DNA of 64,000 bases from the NCBI RefSeq assembly GCF_014641695.1, contig NZ_BMIF01000015.1, positions 1 to 64,000 on the forward strand, given 5' to 3'. The translations under genes were made by a program, and so were the position numbers. Shown here in pieces: positions 25,535-34,608 of this stretch. Below the pieces are notes generated by a model. That model saw only the letters and a program-made list of their open reading frames with translations. It was not told the DNA's origin and did not search any database. Origin of the DNA: Nitratireductor aestuarii. GTDB taxonomy: Bacteria > Pseudomonadota > Alphaproteobacteria > Rhizobiales > Rhizobiaceae. Position 1 is the stretch's first letter, and each line of letters starts with the position of its first letter.

Positions 25535-27153
25535 CAGAGCGACAACTTCTGGCGTTTGACGACGATACCAGCCTTTTCACGGTCCCACGTATCCGGCGTA
25601 ATTCCCTCAGAACGCAGCAAGTGCTTCTGTATACGCTGAGTGGGCGTGCGTGGAAAATCTGCCACGATGCGGACGTATCTTGGCACCATGTAGTGAGCCA
25701 TTTTAGGAAGCAGGTAATTCAAAAGCGCCTCCGGATCGACAGTGCGTCCTTCAAGTGGCCGTACCACGACCATTACCTCATCCTCGCCGAACTCGCTCTT
25801 GACGGCGATTGCAGCGGACTCCTTAACGTCCGGATAGCTATTCACGTCAAATTCTACTTCGTGGGAGGAGATATTTTCACCACGTCTGCGGATTGAATCC
25901 TTAATGCGATCGACAAAGTAGAAATTGCCCTTCTCGTCCTGGCGGAACGCGTCACCGGTATGGAACCAGCCATTGCGCCAGGTTTCCGCTGTCGCTTCGG
26001 AGTTCTTGTAATATCCAGCGTTCATCGTCCATGGAGCATCGCTCCGGATGATCAGTTGACCGATCGTTCCGGGCGCCACTTCACAGTCATTATCGTCAAC
26101 GATACGACATTGAACGCCCGGGCGCGGAGTACCGCACGCGTTGATTTCTTCGGGATCAAGAACCGTGTAAAGCGGAGACGAGGTCTCTGTCATGTTGAAC
26201 ACGCCGTACGCACGGAAGCCCACGCGCGCTGCGAGCTGCTTCGCCTGCTCGGTCAACGGATTGACAAGCGCATAGCGCAGCGGCGTCTTCTCCTCATCCT
26301 CGGTGCGTTCGGATTTCAGCAGGAATGAGGTGGGAGCGCCCATGATCGTGGTGAACGTACCGCCTGTCTTGCGCACATCCCGCCAGAACGTCCCCGTGAC
26401 GAACTGGTCAAAGATGGCAACCGAGCCGCCTTTCAGAATTGCCCAGGCAATATAAGCAAATGCGCCGATGTGGAATAGCGGCATGTAAATGACGCCGCGA
26501 TCATCTTCACCCATGTAGGGGAACGTGTGGATACCCGTTGAAGCCACATGTGCGTAAGGGCAAAGCACCGCCTTGGAAGGACCAGTGGTTCCAGATGTAT
26601 AGAGGATGCACTGGTTGTCCCATGGTTGTATCTGGCGCTCAAGCGGCGGCGGCACAAAATTCGCCGTGGCGAGAACGCTTTCCGGAATGAACCGGAGGCT
26701 GCCAACGGGCTCCGGCTCCCGCGTGCCCGCATAGACAACCGTTGTTAGTTTCGAGGTTAAGATATCCTTGAGAGACGGAATAAGTTCGGGGTGGGCAACA
26801 ATCACCTCGGCGTCAGAGAGCTCAATCGCGTGCTCCAGCAATCGCCCCCTATAAGCCACGTTGACCGGCACGAACGTTGCGCCGAGATAGTTGATCGCGA
26901 GAAGAGTCTTCAGGATCAGATCGCCATTTGGCAACCACACGAGAACATGATCCCCCTGCTTAACGCCGATCTCCGCGAGGCCGTTTGCCGTCTCAACGAC
27001 AGCACGGTGCAGATCCACGTAGGTCCAATCGGGTCGATCATCATTGTACGTCGCGAAAACCTTGCCTCCCATGGTCTCGGCACGGTGGTCGAGGACATAG
27101 CGCACAACACATTCACTTGCCTGGGGGATATTGGGATCACTGTGTCCAGTCAT
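25534..27153 (-). CDS. AMP-forming acyl-CoA ligase
   Basis: This roughly 539-residue ANL enzyme has ILYTSGTTGPSKAVLC (residues about 183-198), GVFNMTETSSPLY and GWFHTGDAF. Its C-terminal RTPTQRIQKHLLR carries the catalytic Lys. It is the crotonobetaine/carnitine-CoA ligase-like branch. The start at 27153 is chosen because GGAG precedes it by 6 bases; the ATG at 27165 is an alternative. It is distinct from the ligase at 4012, suggesting that two acids, perhaps the substrate and a ring-cleavage product, are activated separately. Confidence 0.9.
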   Translation of the reverse strand: MTGHSDPNIPQASECVVRYVLDHRAETMGGKVFATYNDDRPDWTYVDLHRAVVETANGLAEIGVKQGDHVLVWLPNGDLILKTLLAINYLGATFVPVNVAYRGRLLEHAIELSDAEVIVAHPELIPSLKDILTSKLTTVVYAGTREPEPVGSLRFIPESVLATANFVPPPLERQIQPWDNQCILYTSGTTGPSKAVLCPYAHVASTGIHTFPYMGEDDRGVIYMPLFHIGAFAYIAWAILKGGSVAIFDQFVTGTFWRDVRKTGGTFTTIMGAPTSFLLKSERTEDEEKTPLRYALVNPLTEQAKQLAARVGFRAYGVFNMTETSSPLYTVLDPEEINACGTPRPGVQCRIVDDNDCEVAPGTIGQLIIRSDAPWTMNAGYYKNSEATAETWRNGWFHTGDAFRQDEKGNFYFVDRIKDSIRRRGENISSHEVEFDVNSYPDVKESAAIAVKSEFGEDEVMVVVRPLEGRTVDPEALLNYLLPKMAHYMVPRYVRIVADFPRTPTQRIQKHLLRSEGITPDTWDREKAGIVVKRQKLSL

Positions 27154-27189
27154 CTCGGACTCCATTCCACGATAGGCCCGACGGCCAAA

Positions 27190-28179
27190 CTAGTTATCGA
27201 TTGTAAGAACGCATTTTCCGACGATTTCGCGGTTACCCAGCGCGGCGAGAGCATCAGCGGCCTTTTCAAGCGGATAGGTCCTGCCCACATAAGGCTTGAT
27301 GTGCCCCGCCTCTGCCCACTCACCCAGAATTCGCATGTTCTGTTCGAACATCTCAGGATGGCGATCACGCCAGTGGCCGTGCAGCACACCAATGATCTCA
27401 ACTTCCTTGATCAGGATGTGATTTGTCTTGACAGGGGCATACGTGCCGCTGGTTGCTCCAATGATCAGGATGCGTCCCTCGAGGGCAATACACCGCATCG
27501 ACGCTTCAAACACCTCACCGCCAACCGGATCGTAGAAGACATTTGCACCTTTGCCGTTGGTCAAAACCTTTACAGTCTCACGGACGTCCTGCGTCTTGTA
27601 GTTAATGACGTAGTCAGCACCCATGGCCTTGACCTTGGCAAGCTTACCGTCATCGCCGCCCGTCGCAATGACGGTTGCGCCCAGATGCTTCCCAATCTGC
27701 ACGGCTGCCGTGCCCACACCGCCAGTCGCACCATGTACGACGAGCGTTTCGCCAGCCTTCAGGCGGCCCCGGTCCACAAGCCCGTGATAGCTCGTTGCGT
27801 AGGTGGCCAGATAGCCGGAGGCTTCCTCATAGGTCATGCCCTTCGGTATTGCGGTAAGCGTTGAGACAGGCACCGTAACCTCTTCAGCGAAGAGGCCCAG
27901 CGGATCTCCCGCGCCAGTCACGATGACAGGCGTTCCCACTGTCCATTTTCCCGTCCCGGCACCAACCTCAACGATCTCGCCGGCTGCTTCGATGCCCGGA
28001 ATAAACGGTAGATCAGGCTTCACCTGATATCCGCCCGCGATCATCAGGATGTCAGGGAAGTTCAGGGCGGCAGCCTTCAGCTTGACGCGGACCTCGCCAT
28101 CCCGCGGGGCCTTTGACGGACGCTCCTCAACCCGGAGTACGGAGGGTTCGCCCAGCTCGTTGCACACTACTGCTTTCAT
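27190..28179 (-). CDS. NADPH:quinone oxidoreductase-like MDR protein
   Basis: The 329-residue protein has AALNFPDILMIAGGYQ, PGIEAAGEIVEVGAG and the NADP motif VHGATGGVGTAAVQIGKHLG near residue 148. It resembles the 11255 product closely (both have the NLPD/NFPD opening and VFYDPVGGE), so this is a duplicated function, one in each half of the island. The ATG at 28179 is where homology starts; the open frame upstream lies in the SDR gene. It lacks structural zinc ligands, as in other quinone oxidoreductases. Confidence 0.88.
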   Translation of the reverse strand: MKAVVCNELGEPSVLRVEERPSKAPRDGEVRVKLKAAALNFPDILMIAGGYQVKPDLPFIPGIEAAGEIVEVGAGTGKWTVGTPVIVTGAGDPLGLFAEEVTVPVSTLTAIPKGMTYEEASGYLATYATSYHGLVDRGRLKAGETLVVHGATGGVGTAAVQIGKHLGATVIATGGDDGKLAKVKAMGADYVINYKTQDVRETVKVLTNGKGANVFYDPVGGEVFEASMRCIALEGRILIIGATSGTYAPVKTNHILIKEVEIIGVLHGHWRDRHPEMFEQNMRILGEWAEAGHIKPYVGRTYPLEKAADALAALGNREIVGKCVLTIDN

Positions 28180-28193
28180 AGGTCTGTAATCCT

Positions 28194-29039
28194 TCAATCC
28201 ATCCGGAAACCGCCGTCGACATTGATCGACTGGCCGGTGATGAATGCGGCGTCGGGGCCGCAGAGAAATGCAATTGCCGCGGCCTGATCTTCCGGCGTGC
28301 CCGGGCGCTTCATGGGGATGGACTTGCGGGTGCTCCCCTGAACACGCGCAACATCGATAGAGGCAGACTGCGCGATGCGCGAATATGTGCCCAGCATCAT
28401 GTCCGTCTCGGTCACGCCCGGACAAATCGCGTTTACCCTGATGCCGTGGGGCGCAAGCTCCTGCGCCATCTGCTGCGTAAGGCCGATCACGGCGAATTTC
28501 GATGCGCTGTAGCCGCCATAGTTCGCGATGCCGAAACGAGCTGCCAGCGATGCCAGGTTGACGATTGCCCCGCCCTCGCCCTTGCGCAACATGGCGCGCG
28601 CGGCATGTTTGGATACGTAGTAAACACCGTTCAGATTTACATTGATGGCATGATGCCAAGCTGCATCATCGAGCTCGACGATGGGACCTGAGCCCGCCTC
28701 GCCCGGTACGCCAGCATTGTTGACCACTATATCGAGAGCGCCGAGCTCACGCTCTATCCGAGCGATCATGGTTTCGACTTCTGCAGCATTAGTAACATCG
28801 CAGTGGATGGCTGATGCCTGTCCGCCCGCAGAGACGATCTCTTCAGCCACCGACTCCGCGCCTTTCCAGCTGACCTCCCGCTCATGGTCCGGGAACGTCG
28901 ACGGATCGCGGGCCAGTGCCGAGACGACCACGGTCGCGCCTTCCTCAGCCAGCCGTAGCGCTGTCGCTCGTCCGATGCCGCGCAGCCGGCCGGCGCCGGT
29001 CACAAGGGCAACTTTCCCCTTTAGTCTTCTCAATGCCAA
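28194..29039 (-). CDS. SDR family oxidoreductase
   Basis: About 281 residues from a TTG at 29039, which is preceded by a strong GGGGGGA and gives the usual SDR beginning RLKGKVALVTGAG. A longer frame to 29120 lacks such a site. NAD(P) motif TGAGRLRGIGRAT, VVNNAGVPGEAG near residue 108, and catalytic YSASKFA near 180 are visible. The C-terminus (ITGQSINVDGGFRMD) is classic. There is a 14-residue insertion before NAG (after ALARD) compared with minimal SDRs. It probably oxidises a hydroxyacyl-CoA or a ring alcohol. Confidence 0.87.
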   Translation of the reverse strand: MALRRLKGKVALVTGAGRLRGIGRATALRLAEEGATVVVSALARDPSTFPDHEREVSWKGAESVAEEIVSAGGQASAIHCDVTNAAEVETMIARIERELGALDIVVNNAGVPGEAGSGPIVELDDAAWHHAINVNLNGVYYVSKHAARAMLRKGEGGAIVNLASLAARFGIANYGGYSASKFAVIGLTQQMAQELAPHGIRVNAICPGVTETDMMLGTYSRIAQSASIDVARVQGSTRKSIPMKRPGTPEDQAAAIAFLCGPDAAFITGQSINVDGGFRMD

Positions 29040-29135
29040 ATTCCCCCCTGATGCAGGTGAGCTACATGGGACCGCGAAGCGGCTCACCAGCTCTTTAGCC
29101 AGCGCTGCCAACGGACACACGGAACACTCCGGAAG

Positions 29136-29507
29136 CTAGTTCCAGACGACGACCTTCTCTTCTGTGAAGAAGATCGGAGACCGGCTGAAGTCGATGAACC
29201 TGCGTTCGTCCTCAAGCAATTCGCGAGCCGCTTTCTTGGCGGCCGGATCGGTGAATGTTGCCTTCAACTCGTCCATGCTCTCCCACGAAACCATGGCAAT
29301 GCCGTCAAACGGTTCGGGTGCCCCGCGCGCGGACGCAACACTTTCAAAGCCCGGCGCCAGCAAGCGCGGCATCTGAACATAGCGCTTCATTCTCAGGATC
29401 TCTGATCGAGCCTTGACGAAAGGACCATGGCTTTCCCACCAGAATTCGCGAAACTCTTCATCGCTCATTTCTGGCCGTTTGTAGACGCAGAATATTACAT
29501 TGATCAT
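29136..29507 (-). CDS. EthD-domain protein
   Basis: The 123-residue protein has the ferredoxin-like alpha/beta-barrel EthD signature: VYKRPEMSDEEFREFWWESH near the start, followed by GPFVKA. The family contains helper proteins of ether-degrading P450s and various small lyases or isomerases; the molecular role is generally unclear. It overlaps the neighbouring DUF6285-like gene by 4 bp (ATGA). Clustering with phosphotransferase and acyl-CoA dehydrogenase genes suggests an accessory role in CoA-ester catabolism. Confidence 0.8.
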   Translation of the reverse strand: MINVIFCVYKRPEMSDEEFREFWWESHGPFVKARSEILRMKRYVQMPRLLAPGFESVASARGAPEPFDGIAMVSWESMDELKATFTDPAAKKAARELLEDERRFIDFSRSPIFFTEEKVVVWN

Positions 29508-29896
29508 GGCTGAACCTCGTCCTTTTCCTGCACCATCAGGCTCCGGTATGTCGCGTAGGTTGGCTGTTCAATGGCGATCTTATCCAAAGTCGTCTGCCAC
29601 AAATGTTCCGGCAGCCCCGGCGTTGACAGGTCCATCCTGCCCGAACGGATCGCTTCGCAGAGCACCCGGTTGAGTTCATCGATGGTGCCATTCTGGTTGA
29701 GGAGTGCAGTCAGGCGCTCCGCCTCGGCCGCCTCGACATCTCCAGCACCCTTGATCTCGCGATGAACCAGTTCAAGAGCATTGGCCGCCACGCGAACCTT
29801 GAAGGCTGCCGCGCCATCAAGCAGAGGCATGGCTTCGTTTCTGAGGAAGTGAAGCACCGCTAGAAGGAGATCATCCCCCGTCGGTTTATCCAGCAT
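29504..29896 (-). CDS. DUF6285-like small helical protein
   Basis: This 130-residue protein begins DKPTGDDLLLAVLHFLRNEA and is predicted to be all-helical. It matches my recollection of DUF6285 proteins, which are found next to phosphotransferase-family genes of the ACAD10/11 type. Its start overlaps the end of that gene here by 11 bp. No catalytic residues are evident. A subunit or stabiliser of the phosphotransferase is a reasonable inference. Confidence 0.7.
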   Translation of the reverse strand: MLDKPTGDDLLLAVLHFLRNEAMPLLDGAAAFKVRVAANALELVHREIKGAGDVEAAEAERLTALLNQNGTIDELNRVLCEAIRSGRMDLSTPGLPEHLWQTTLDKIAIEQPTYATYRSLMVQEKDEVQP

Positions 29897-30902
29897 TGAA
29901 GCCTCCCGGGTTCAGAAGTCTCAGAAGGTCGAGCTCGGTCTCGGATCGCCGACGCCCGATCATGCCCCGCTCAACGGAGGGATCAGCACCCCGCAGGAAC
30001 TGGTCGGCCATCTGGGCGCACTGAATGCCCCAGTTCAACGTATAAGCCACTTCCCAGAAGTGGGCTCTTGCCGGATCGACTTTTACTCCACCAGCCTGCT
30101 CATACGCGGCATACAGATCTTCGCGTGAACCAAAGCCGCCGACTGGCTTGTCAATCGCGCCGAAACGCCATGATGTCATGCACAAGTATCCAAGGTCCTC
30201 GTGGGGATCGCCGTAATGGGCGCCCTCCCAATCGAGAACGGAGCGCAAGTGATCAGGACCGACGAGAAGATTGCCGTTGCGAAAATCACCATGGATCAGT
30301 GACAACTCACCGATATCCTCCGGCATGTGATCGAACAGCCAGCGGAAGGTGAGCTCAAAGACCGGGCCTGGCGCATCCAGTTCCAGGTAGTCCTGATAGA
30401 TGCGCTCGATGGTCTCTCGCGGCTGTCGCGCCTCCAGGCCGCTTACGCCGTCTACGCGGACACGGTGGATTGCAGCGAGAATGGACCCGCATTCTGCTGC
30501 AAGCCTCTGCCGGAGGACAGCATAAGATGCGTCGCGAAGAATGCGTCGAGGGATTGTCTCGCCCTCGATTAAGTCCATGATGAAGCCGTCGCCCAATTGA
30601 TCGGACGGTTTCAGGACATAATGGACGTGAGGTACTGGAACACTCTCACCCGACGCAGCCCGGATGAGCGCGGCCTCTCCCTCAAGACTTATGCCGTAAG
30701 CACGGTCTGCGCGAAGCGTGCCGCGGGCCCTTCGCAGGATCAGCGGCCAGCGTTGTTCCTGCGCGACTGCTTCAAAGGCCCAGGTTTCCTGCACTGCGCC
30801 CCCGGAGAGAGGACGCAGGTTCTCGATCGCGTCGAGCTTGCCGAAACAGGACTTGAGTGCATTGAGCAAGCTCTGTTCGAGATTTGGCTGAAGAGTGTTC
30901 AC
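29886..30902 (-). CDS. Phosphotransferase (APH-like) family protein
   Basis: The 338-residue kinase-fold protein has LIHGDFRNGNLLV (catalytic loop) and VLDWEGAHYGDPHEDLGYLC (metal motif). It is the second such protein in the island and is more divergent than the one at 12246. It lies 11 bp behind the acyl-CoA dehydrogenase gene and overlaps a DUF6285-like gene, forming a kinase-DUF-EthD-dehydrogenase module. By analogy with ACAD10/11 it may phosphorylate a hydroxyacyl-CoA. Confidence 0.86.
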   Translation of the reverse strand: MNTLQPNLEQSLLNALKSCFGKLDAIENLRPLSGGAVQETWAFEAVAQEQRWPLILRRARGTLRADRAYGISLEGEAALIRAASGESVPVPHVHYVLKPSDQLGDGFIMDLIEGETIPRRILRDASYAVLRQRLAAECGSILAAIHRVRVDGVSGLEARQPRETIERIYQDYLELDAPGPVFELTFRWLFDHMPEDIGELSLIHGDFRNGNLLVGPDHLRSVLDWEGAHYGDPHEDLGYLCMTSWRFGAIDKPVGGFGSREDLYAAYEQAGGVKVDPARAHFWEVAYTLNWGIQCAQMADQFLRGADPSVERGMIGRRRSETELDLLRLLNPGGFNAG

Positions 30903-30913
30903 GTCACCGCCTG

Positions 30914-32227
30914 CTATTCAGCTGCCTTGGCAGACTTTAAGTGCTCAAACTCCTTGCGCTTCGGTCCTGTATATCCAAAGAGGTAGCCTGCAACCTTGCG
31001 GATCTGGATCTCTTCCGAACCTTCGGTAATGCGATAGCGGCGGTGGTGGCGATAGATGTGCTCGAACGCCTTGTGGCGCGAATAGCCGATGCCGCCATGG
31101 ATCTGCATGGCACGATCAGCCGCCTCGCAAACCATCCGGTTTGCCCAGTAGTTGCACATCGACACCTTGTCTGAGAGCCGCTTCTCCACTTCCGGGTGAG
31201 GCATCTGATCCATTTCCCATGCGGTCTTTAGGATCAGCTGTCGAAGCATTTCAGCCTGTGTTGCAAGCTCGACCAGCGGCCACTGGATCGCCTGGTTCTC
31301 GGCCAATGCCTTACCGAACGGCTTGCGCTCACGGGCGTAACGCACGCTTTCATTGATACAATAGACTGCTGCGCCAAGGGAGCTTGCCGCCTGACGGATA
31401 CGGTTTTCGTGAACAAAGGCCTGAGCCAGCGCCAATCCGTTTTCCGGTGGGCCGAACACGGCATCGTCAGGCACGAAGACATCTGACAACGTGAAGCGGG
31501 CGTGGTCCGTCGGCATGTTGAACGTCCACATGTATTCGTCGATGATCAGTCCCGGTGTGTTGGTGGGAACCAGGAAGGCAGTGATGCCGCGCGCATCGCC
31601 ATCTTCGCCGGAGGTCCGTGCAAAGACCACGCAATGGGATGCAATGTGCATCCCTGTGATCCACATCTTCTCGCCATTGATGACCCAGCCAGACTTGCCA
31701 TCGCGCTCGGCCCGTTGAGCCCGCGTTTCCATGTGCGTCGCATCGGAACCATGATTGGGTTCTGTCAGGCCGAAGGCAATCCAGTATTTGCCATCCAGGC
31801 AGCCCCGGATCATCTCTTCCTTTTGCGCTTCCGTACCGAAATCGCGCAACATCACGATCACCGGGAAATTGCCCACGATCGAATGCTCGTTCTGAAGGTC
31901 GTTGTGAAGGCCCAGTCCCTTGGCAGCCAGGTGCTCGCGGATAGCCGCCATCCAAAGATTGGAGCCGCCCTTGCCGCCGAATTCCTTCGGCAGAGCAAAT
32001 CTCAGGTGGCCGGCTTCGTCAGCCCTGCGCCGTGCTTCAGCCAGCAGCTCTTCCCAATCGTGGCGCGGCAGTCCATTCCGCTCGAAATCGGTGCGAGCCC
32101 ATTCGCGGCGATGATCAAAGAAGCGTTCGTTATCGTCCTGCGCCTGAAGAGGCGCTATTTCCGTTTCAATGAAACCGTCGAGTTCAGCTAGATATGCAAC
32201 GAGATCTGCGGGCAGATTGAAGTCCAT
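30914..32227 (-). CDS. Acyl-CoA dehydrogenase
   Basis: The 437-residue flavoenzyme has IAFGLTEPNHGSDATHMETR near residue 153, KMWITGMH near 185, and QIHGGIGYSRHKAFEHIYRH with the catalytic region ITEGSEEIQIRKVAG near the end. The GSEEIQ glutamate fits the usual base. It is larger than the 19910 enzyme, of the long/very-long or FadE-like class with an extended N-terminal helix region. The gene follows the hydratase at 32239 by 11 bp, in the same leftward operon. Confidence 0.9.
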   Translation of the reverse strand: MDFNLPADLVAYLAELDGFIETEIAPLQAQDDNERFFDHRREWARTDFERNGLPRHDWEELLAEARRRADEAGHLRFALPKEFGGKGGSNLWMAAIREHLAAKGLGLHNDLQNEHSIVGNFPVIVMLRDFGTEAQKEEMIRGCLDGKYWIAFGLTEPNHGSDATHMETRAQRAERDGKSGWVINGEKMWITGMHIASHCVVFARTSGEDGDARGITAFLVPTNTPGLIIDEYMWTFNMPTDHARFTLSDVFVPDDAVFGPPENGLALAQAFVHENRIRQAASSLGAAVYCINESVRYARERKPFGKALAENQAIQWPLVELATQAEMLRQLILKTAWEMDQMPHPEVEKRLSDKVSMCNYWANRMVCEAADRAMQIHGGIGYSRHKAFEHIYRHHRRYRITEGSEEIQIRKVAGYLFGYTGPKRKEFEHLKSAKAAE

Positions 32228-32238
32228 GGAAATTCCTC

Positions 32239-33012
32239 CTAACGTCCGGTAAACACCGGCTTCCGCTTTTCTGCCAGTGCAGCAAAACCTTCTTGCACAT
32301 CATCCGTCAGATAGGTGGCATATGCCCAATGTTCTTCGCCGCGATAGTCGGCGGGGCCAAAACCATAAGCTGTGGCAATTCCCTGCTTGGTAACATTGAG
32401 CGCCAGCGGCGGACGGTCTGCCAGTTCGGCAGCAAAAGCCTGAAGTCCGGCCTCAAATTCTGCGTCACCGACAACCTTCGTGATGAGGCCGTGCTGGTGC
32501 GCTTCCGCTGCCTTCCACATCCTTGCATTGAGCAGGAAGTCCTTCACCTGACCAATGCCGAGATAGCGGGTGATACGCTGCGCGGGCGCTACAAATCCAA
32601 TCGCCACTTCCGGAAGCGTGAAGGTCGAGCTTTCGGCAGCAATGCGGAAATCGCATGCAAGAGCCAGCTCAGCAGCATTGCCGATAACGATGCCTGTCAG
32701 CGCAGCAACCGTGATGAAGGGAAGCCGGTCAACGATATCGAACAGCTTGAACTCGCTGGCAACATAGGCCTGGAACGCTGGCCCCATGGACTTGATCGTA
32801 TCAATGTCCGCACCACGGCTGAAGCTCTTTTCCGTACCTGAAATGATCAGAACGCGAGGGTTCATCGCGACGATTTCATCCAGCGCGGCGTGAAATTCCT
32901 CAAGCAACTTCGGAGTGATGACATTGCCACGAGTTTGAGTATCGAACGACAACCTTACGATCTGGCCATCCTTCTCACCGCTGATTTTGATCAGCTCGTA
33001 AGTTCCTTGCAC
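32239..33012 (-). CDS. Enoyl-CoA hydratase/isomerase family protein
   Basis: The 257-residue crotonase is read from a GTG at 33012, which has AGGAAGGG 8 bases upstream and places the start at the family's normal position; an open extension to 33084 is not conserved-looking. Motifs are KSFSRGADIDT (first oxyanion loop; the usual FCAG is altered to FSRG) and AALTGIVIGNAAELALACDF (second). It is the second gene of the operon after the binding-protein gene. Confidence 0.85.
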   Translation of the reverse strand: MQGTYELIKISGEKDGQIVRLSFDTQTRGNVITPKLLEEFHAALDEIVAMNPRVLIISGTEKSFSRGADIDTIKSMGPAFQAYVASEFKLFDIVDRLPFITVAALTGIVIGNAAELALACDFRIAAESSTFTLPEVAIGFVAPAQRITRYLGIGQVKDFLLNARMWKAAEAHQHGLITKVVGDAEFEAGLQAFAAELADRPPLALNVTKQGIATAYGFGPADYRGEEHWAYATYLTDDVQEGFAALAEKRKPVFTGR

Positions 33013-33102
33013 GCTGCTAACCCTTCCTGCTGAAGTATTTCGGACAAGATCGTCCGGTGAACCGCCGCGGTTGCGGCGGTCCACCCGAACGATGTGAATT
33101 AC

Positions 33103-34368
33103 TTAGATCTTGCTGAAGTCGATGGCTTTGCCCGGTGACGGAGGCTCCATCGAGTCACGGCCATTGACACGGATGAACTCTCCGACCTTCCATCCACGCT
33201 CATTGTCGGCGCGGTCCAGTGTAAGGAAGGTGACATCACCGATGCATTGGTGGTCTTCCTTGCGGAACTCACGTTCACCCTTGGCGGTCTGGAACTTCAT
33301 GCCTTCCATCGCCTTCACAATCTGCTGCGTATCGGTGTTACCCGTAGCCTTGATTGCATTGGCATAGGCGTAGACGGCGGCATGTGACAGCTCGACGAAG
33401 TCGTCCGGGAACTCTTTGCCGGTCGCGTCGACGTAGTCCTTGTAAAGCTCACGCCCCATTTCGAGATGATCATAAGCCTCGTAGTACCAGAACACACCAG
33501 TCAGGATGGACTGCGGAATCTTGTCCTTCAGCGCGAGAGGCACGCCCCAACCGCTGCCCGCATCGGTCACCAGCGGGAACTTGGAGTCGAGCCCCAGGCT
33601 GGCTGCCTGCGAGAAGAACAGGATGGCGTCCGCACCATTGGTTGTGTTGAGGAAGCATTGCGCAGGAGATGACATCAACCGCACAATCTGCTGCTTGAAA
33701 TCAGACGCCCCAACCTTCGTGACGACTGGATCGGTGATCGAGACTTCCTTGTTGGCAAGCGCCGGATAGAATTCCCTGAGGCCGTGTTCGAATGCGGTCC
33801 AAATGGAGCGGCCGTTGGCGGCATCCGTCACAACGCCGGTCCAGTTTGTCATGTCCGGATGGCGCTCCGCAAACAGACGGGCCTGGGCACGATATTTCGT
33901 GTAGGCGTTTTCACAGATGCGGAAGTAGTTCGGCGTGAAATCCTCGTGTGTCAGGCTGTCTGCTACCGCCGAGCACGAAATCAGCGTGGCATTTGCCTCT
34001 GACAGAAGCGGCGAAACACCCAGAACGGATGCGGTCGAAATATTTCCGCAAAGGAGATTCACGCCGGAAGCGAAAAGATCGCGCGCTCCCGTTACGGCAT
34101 CCTTCCCGGTTCCCTTGTCATCCCGCGGGACCAGCTCGAGCTTCATGCCGTTGACGCCGCCAGCCTTGTTGATCTGGTTGACCGCAATTTCGGCGCCAGT
34201 CAGCAGAGGACGGCCCATGACTTCCATGCCGCCACTAAGCGGTCCAAGGAAACCGATCTTGATCGTCTGTTCTTGCGCGTAGCTACGCGACATTGGAAGC
34301 CCAACTGCTGAGGCAGCGGCGAGCGCTCCCGTGCCCTGCAACATTCTGCGCCTTGAAAGCCTTGCCAT
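33103..34368 (-). CDS. Tat-exported substrate-binding protein of HAAT ABC system
   Basis: The 421-residue protein starts with a twin-arginine signal (LSRRRMLQGTGALAAASAVG) and a cleavage region near RSYAQEQ. The mature part is a type I binding fold beginning IKIGFLGPLSGGMEVMGRPL. It is the ligand receptor for the second transporter, whose membrane and ATPase genes lie upstream in a separate leftward operon at 34609-37964. It heads the large operon down to 24512, and an operator-like motif lies just upstream. Tat export implies folding in the cytoplasm, which is common for this family in Hyphomicrobiales. Confidence 0.88.
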   Translation of the reverse strand: MARLSRRRMLQGTGALAAASAVGLPMSRSYAQEQTIKIGFLGPLSGGMEVMGRPLLTGAEIAVNQINKAGGVNGMKLELVPRDDKGTGKDAVTGARDLFASGVNLLCGNISTASVLGVSPLLSEANATLISCSAVADSLTHEDFTPNYFRICENAYTKYRAQARLFAERHPDMTNWTGVVTDAANGRSIWTAFEHGLREFYPALANKEVSITDPVVTKVGASDFKQQIVRLMSSPAQCFLNTTNGADAILFFSQAASLGLDSKFPLVTDAGSGWGVPLALKDKIPQSILTGVFWYYEAYDHLEMGRELYKDYVDATGKEFPDDFVELSHAAVYAYANAIKATGNTDTQQIVKAMEGMKFQTAKGEREFRKEDHQCIGDVTFLTLDRADNERGWKVGEFIRVNGRDSMEPPSPGKAIDFSKI

Positions 34369-34421
34369 CCCTATATCCTCCCGATTAGAGCCATCTTCAG
34401 CCGGCTGAGACTGAAAAATTC

Positions 34422-34439
34422 TAAAGAACGTTTGTTTTG
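34422..34439 (+). promoter_or_regulatory. Operator-like motif, copy 6 (upstream of binding-protein operon)
   Basis: TAAAGAACGTTTGTTTTG lies 54-71 bp upstream of the start at 34368. It contains the exact core AACGTTTGTT shared with copies 3 and 7 but has weaker flanks. Confidence 0.5.
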
Positions 34440-34540
34440 CAGAATGCTCTCCAAGCCTGAAGGTGTCAAGCCGCAGGATGCTTCCGCAGCTGGAATTTTT
34501 CCTTATATTCCGGTGATGTGGATTTTTGCTATCGCGTTGA

Positions 34541-34575
34541 TATAAAAAGAAGAACGCCAGCTCTGTTGCCAGCGT
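34541..34575 (-). terminator. Rho-independent terminator after second liv operon
   Basis: On the minus strand, ACGCTGGC pairs with GCTGGCGT across the loop AACAGA (8 pairs, two of them G-T), followed by TTCTTCTTTTT. It lies 34 bp past the livF stop at 34609, so it ends the livHMGF transcript. The rest of the 240-bp gap holds only the promoter and operator for the leftward operon at 34368. Confidence 0.7.
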
Positions 34576-34608
34576 AGGGTAGTAGCCAGTGAGGCTCCAA
34601 GTGAGTGG

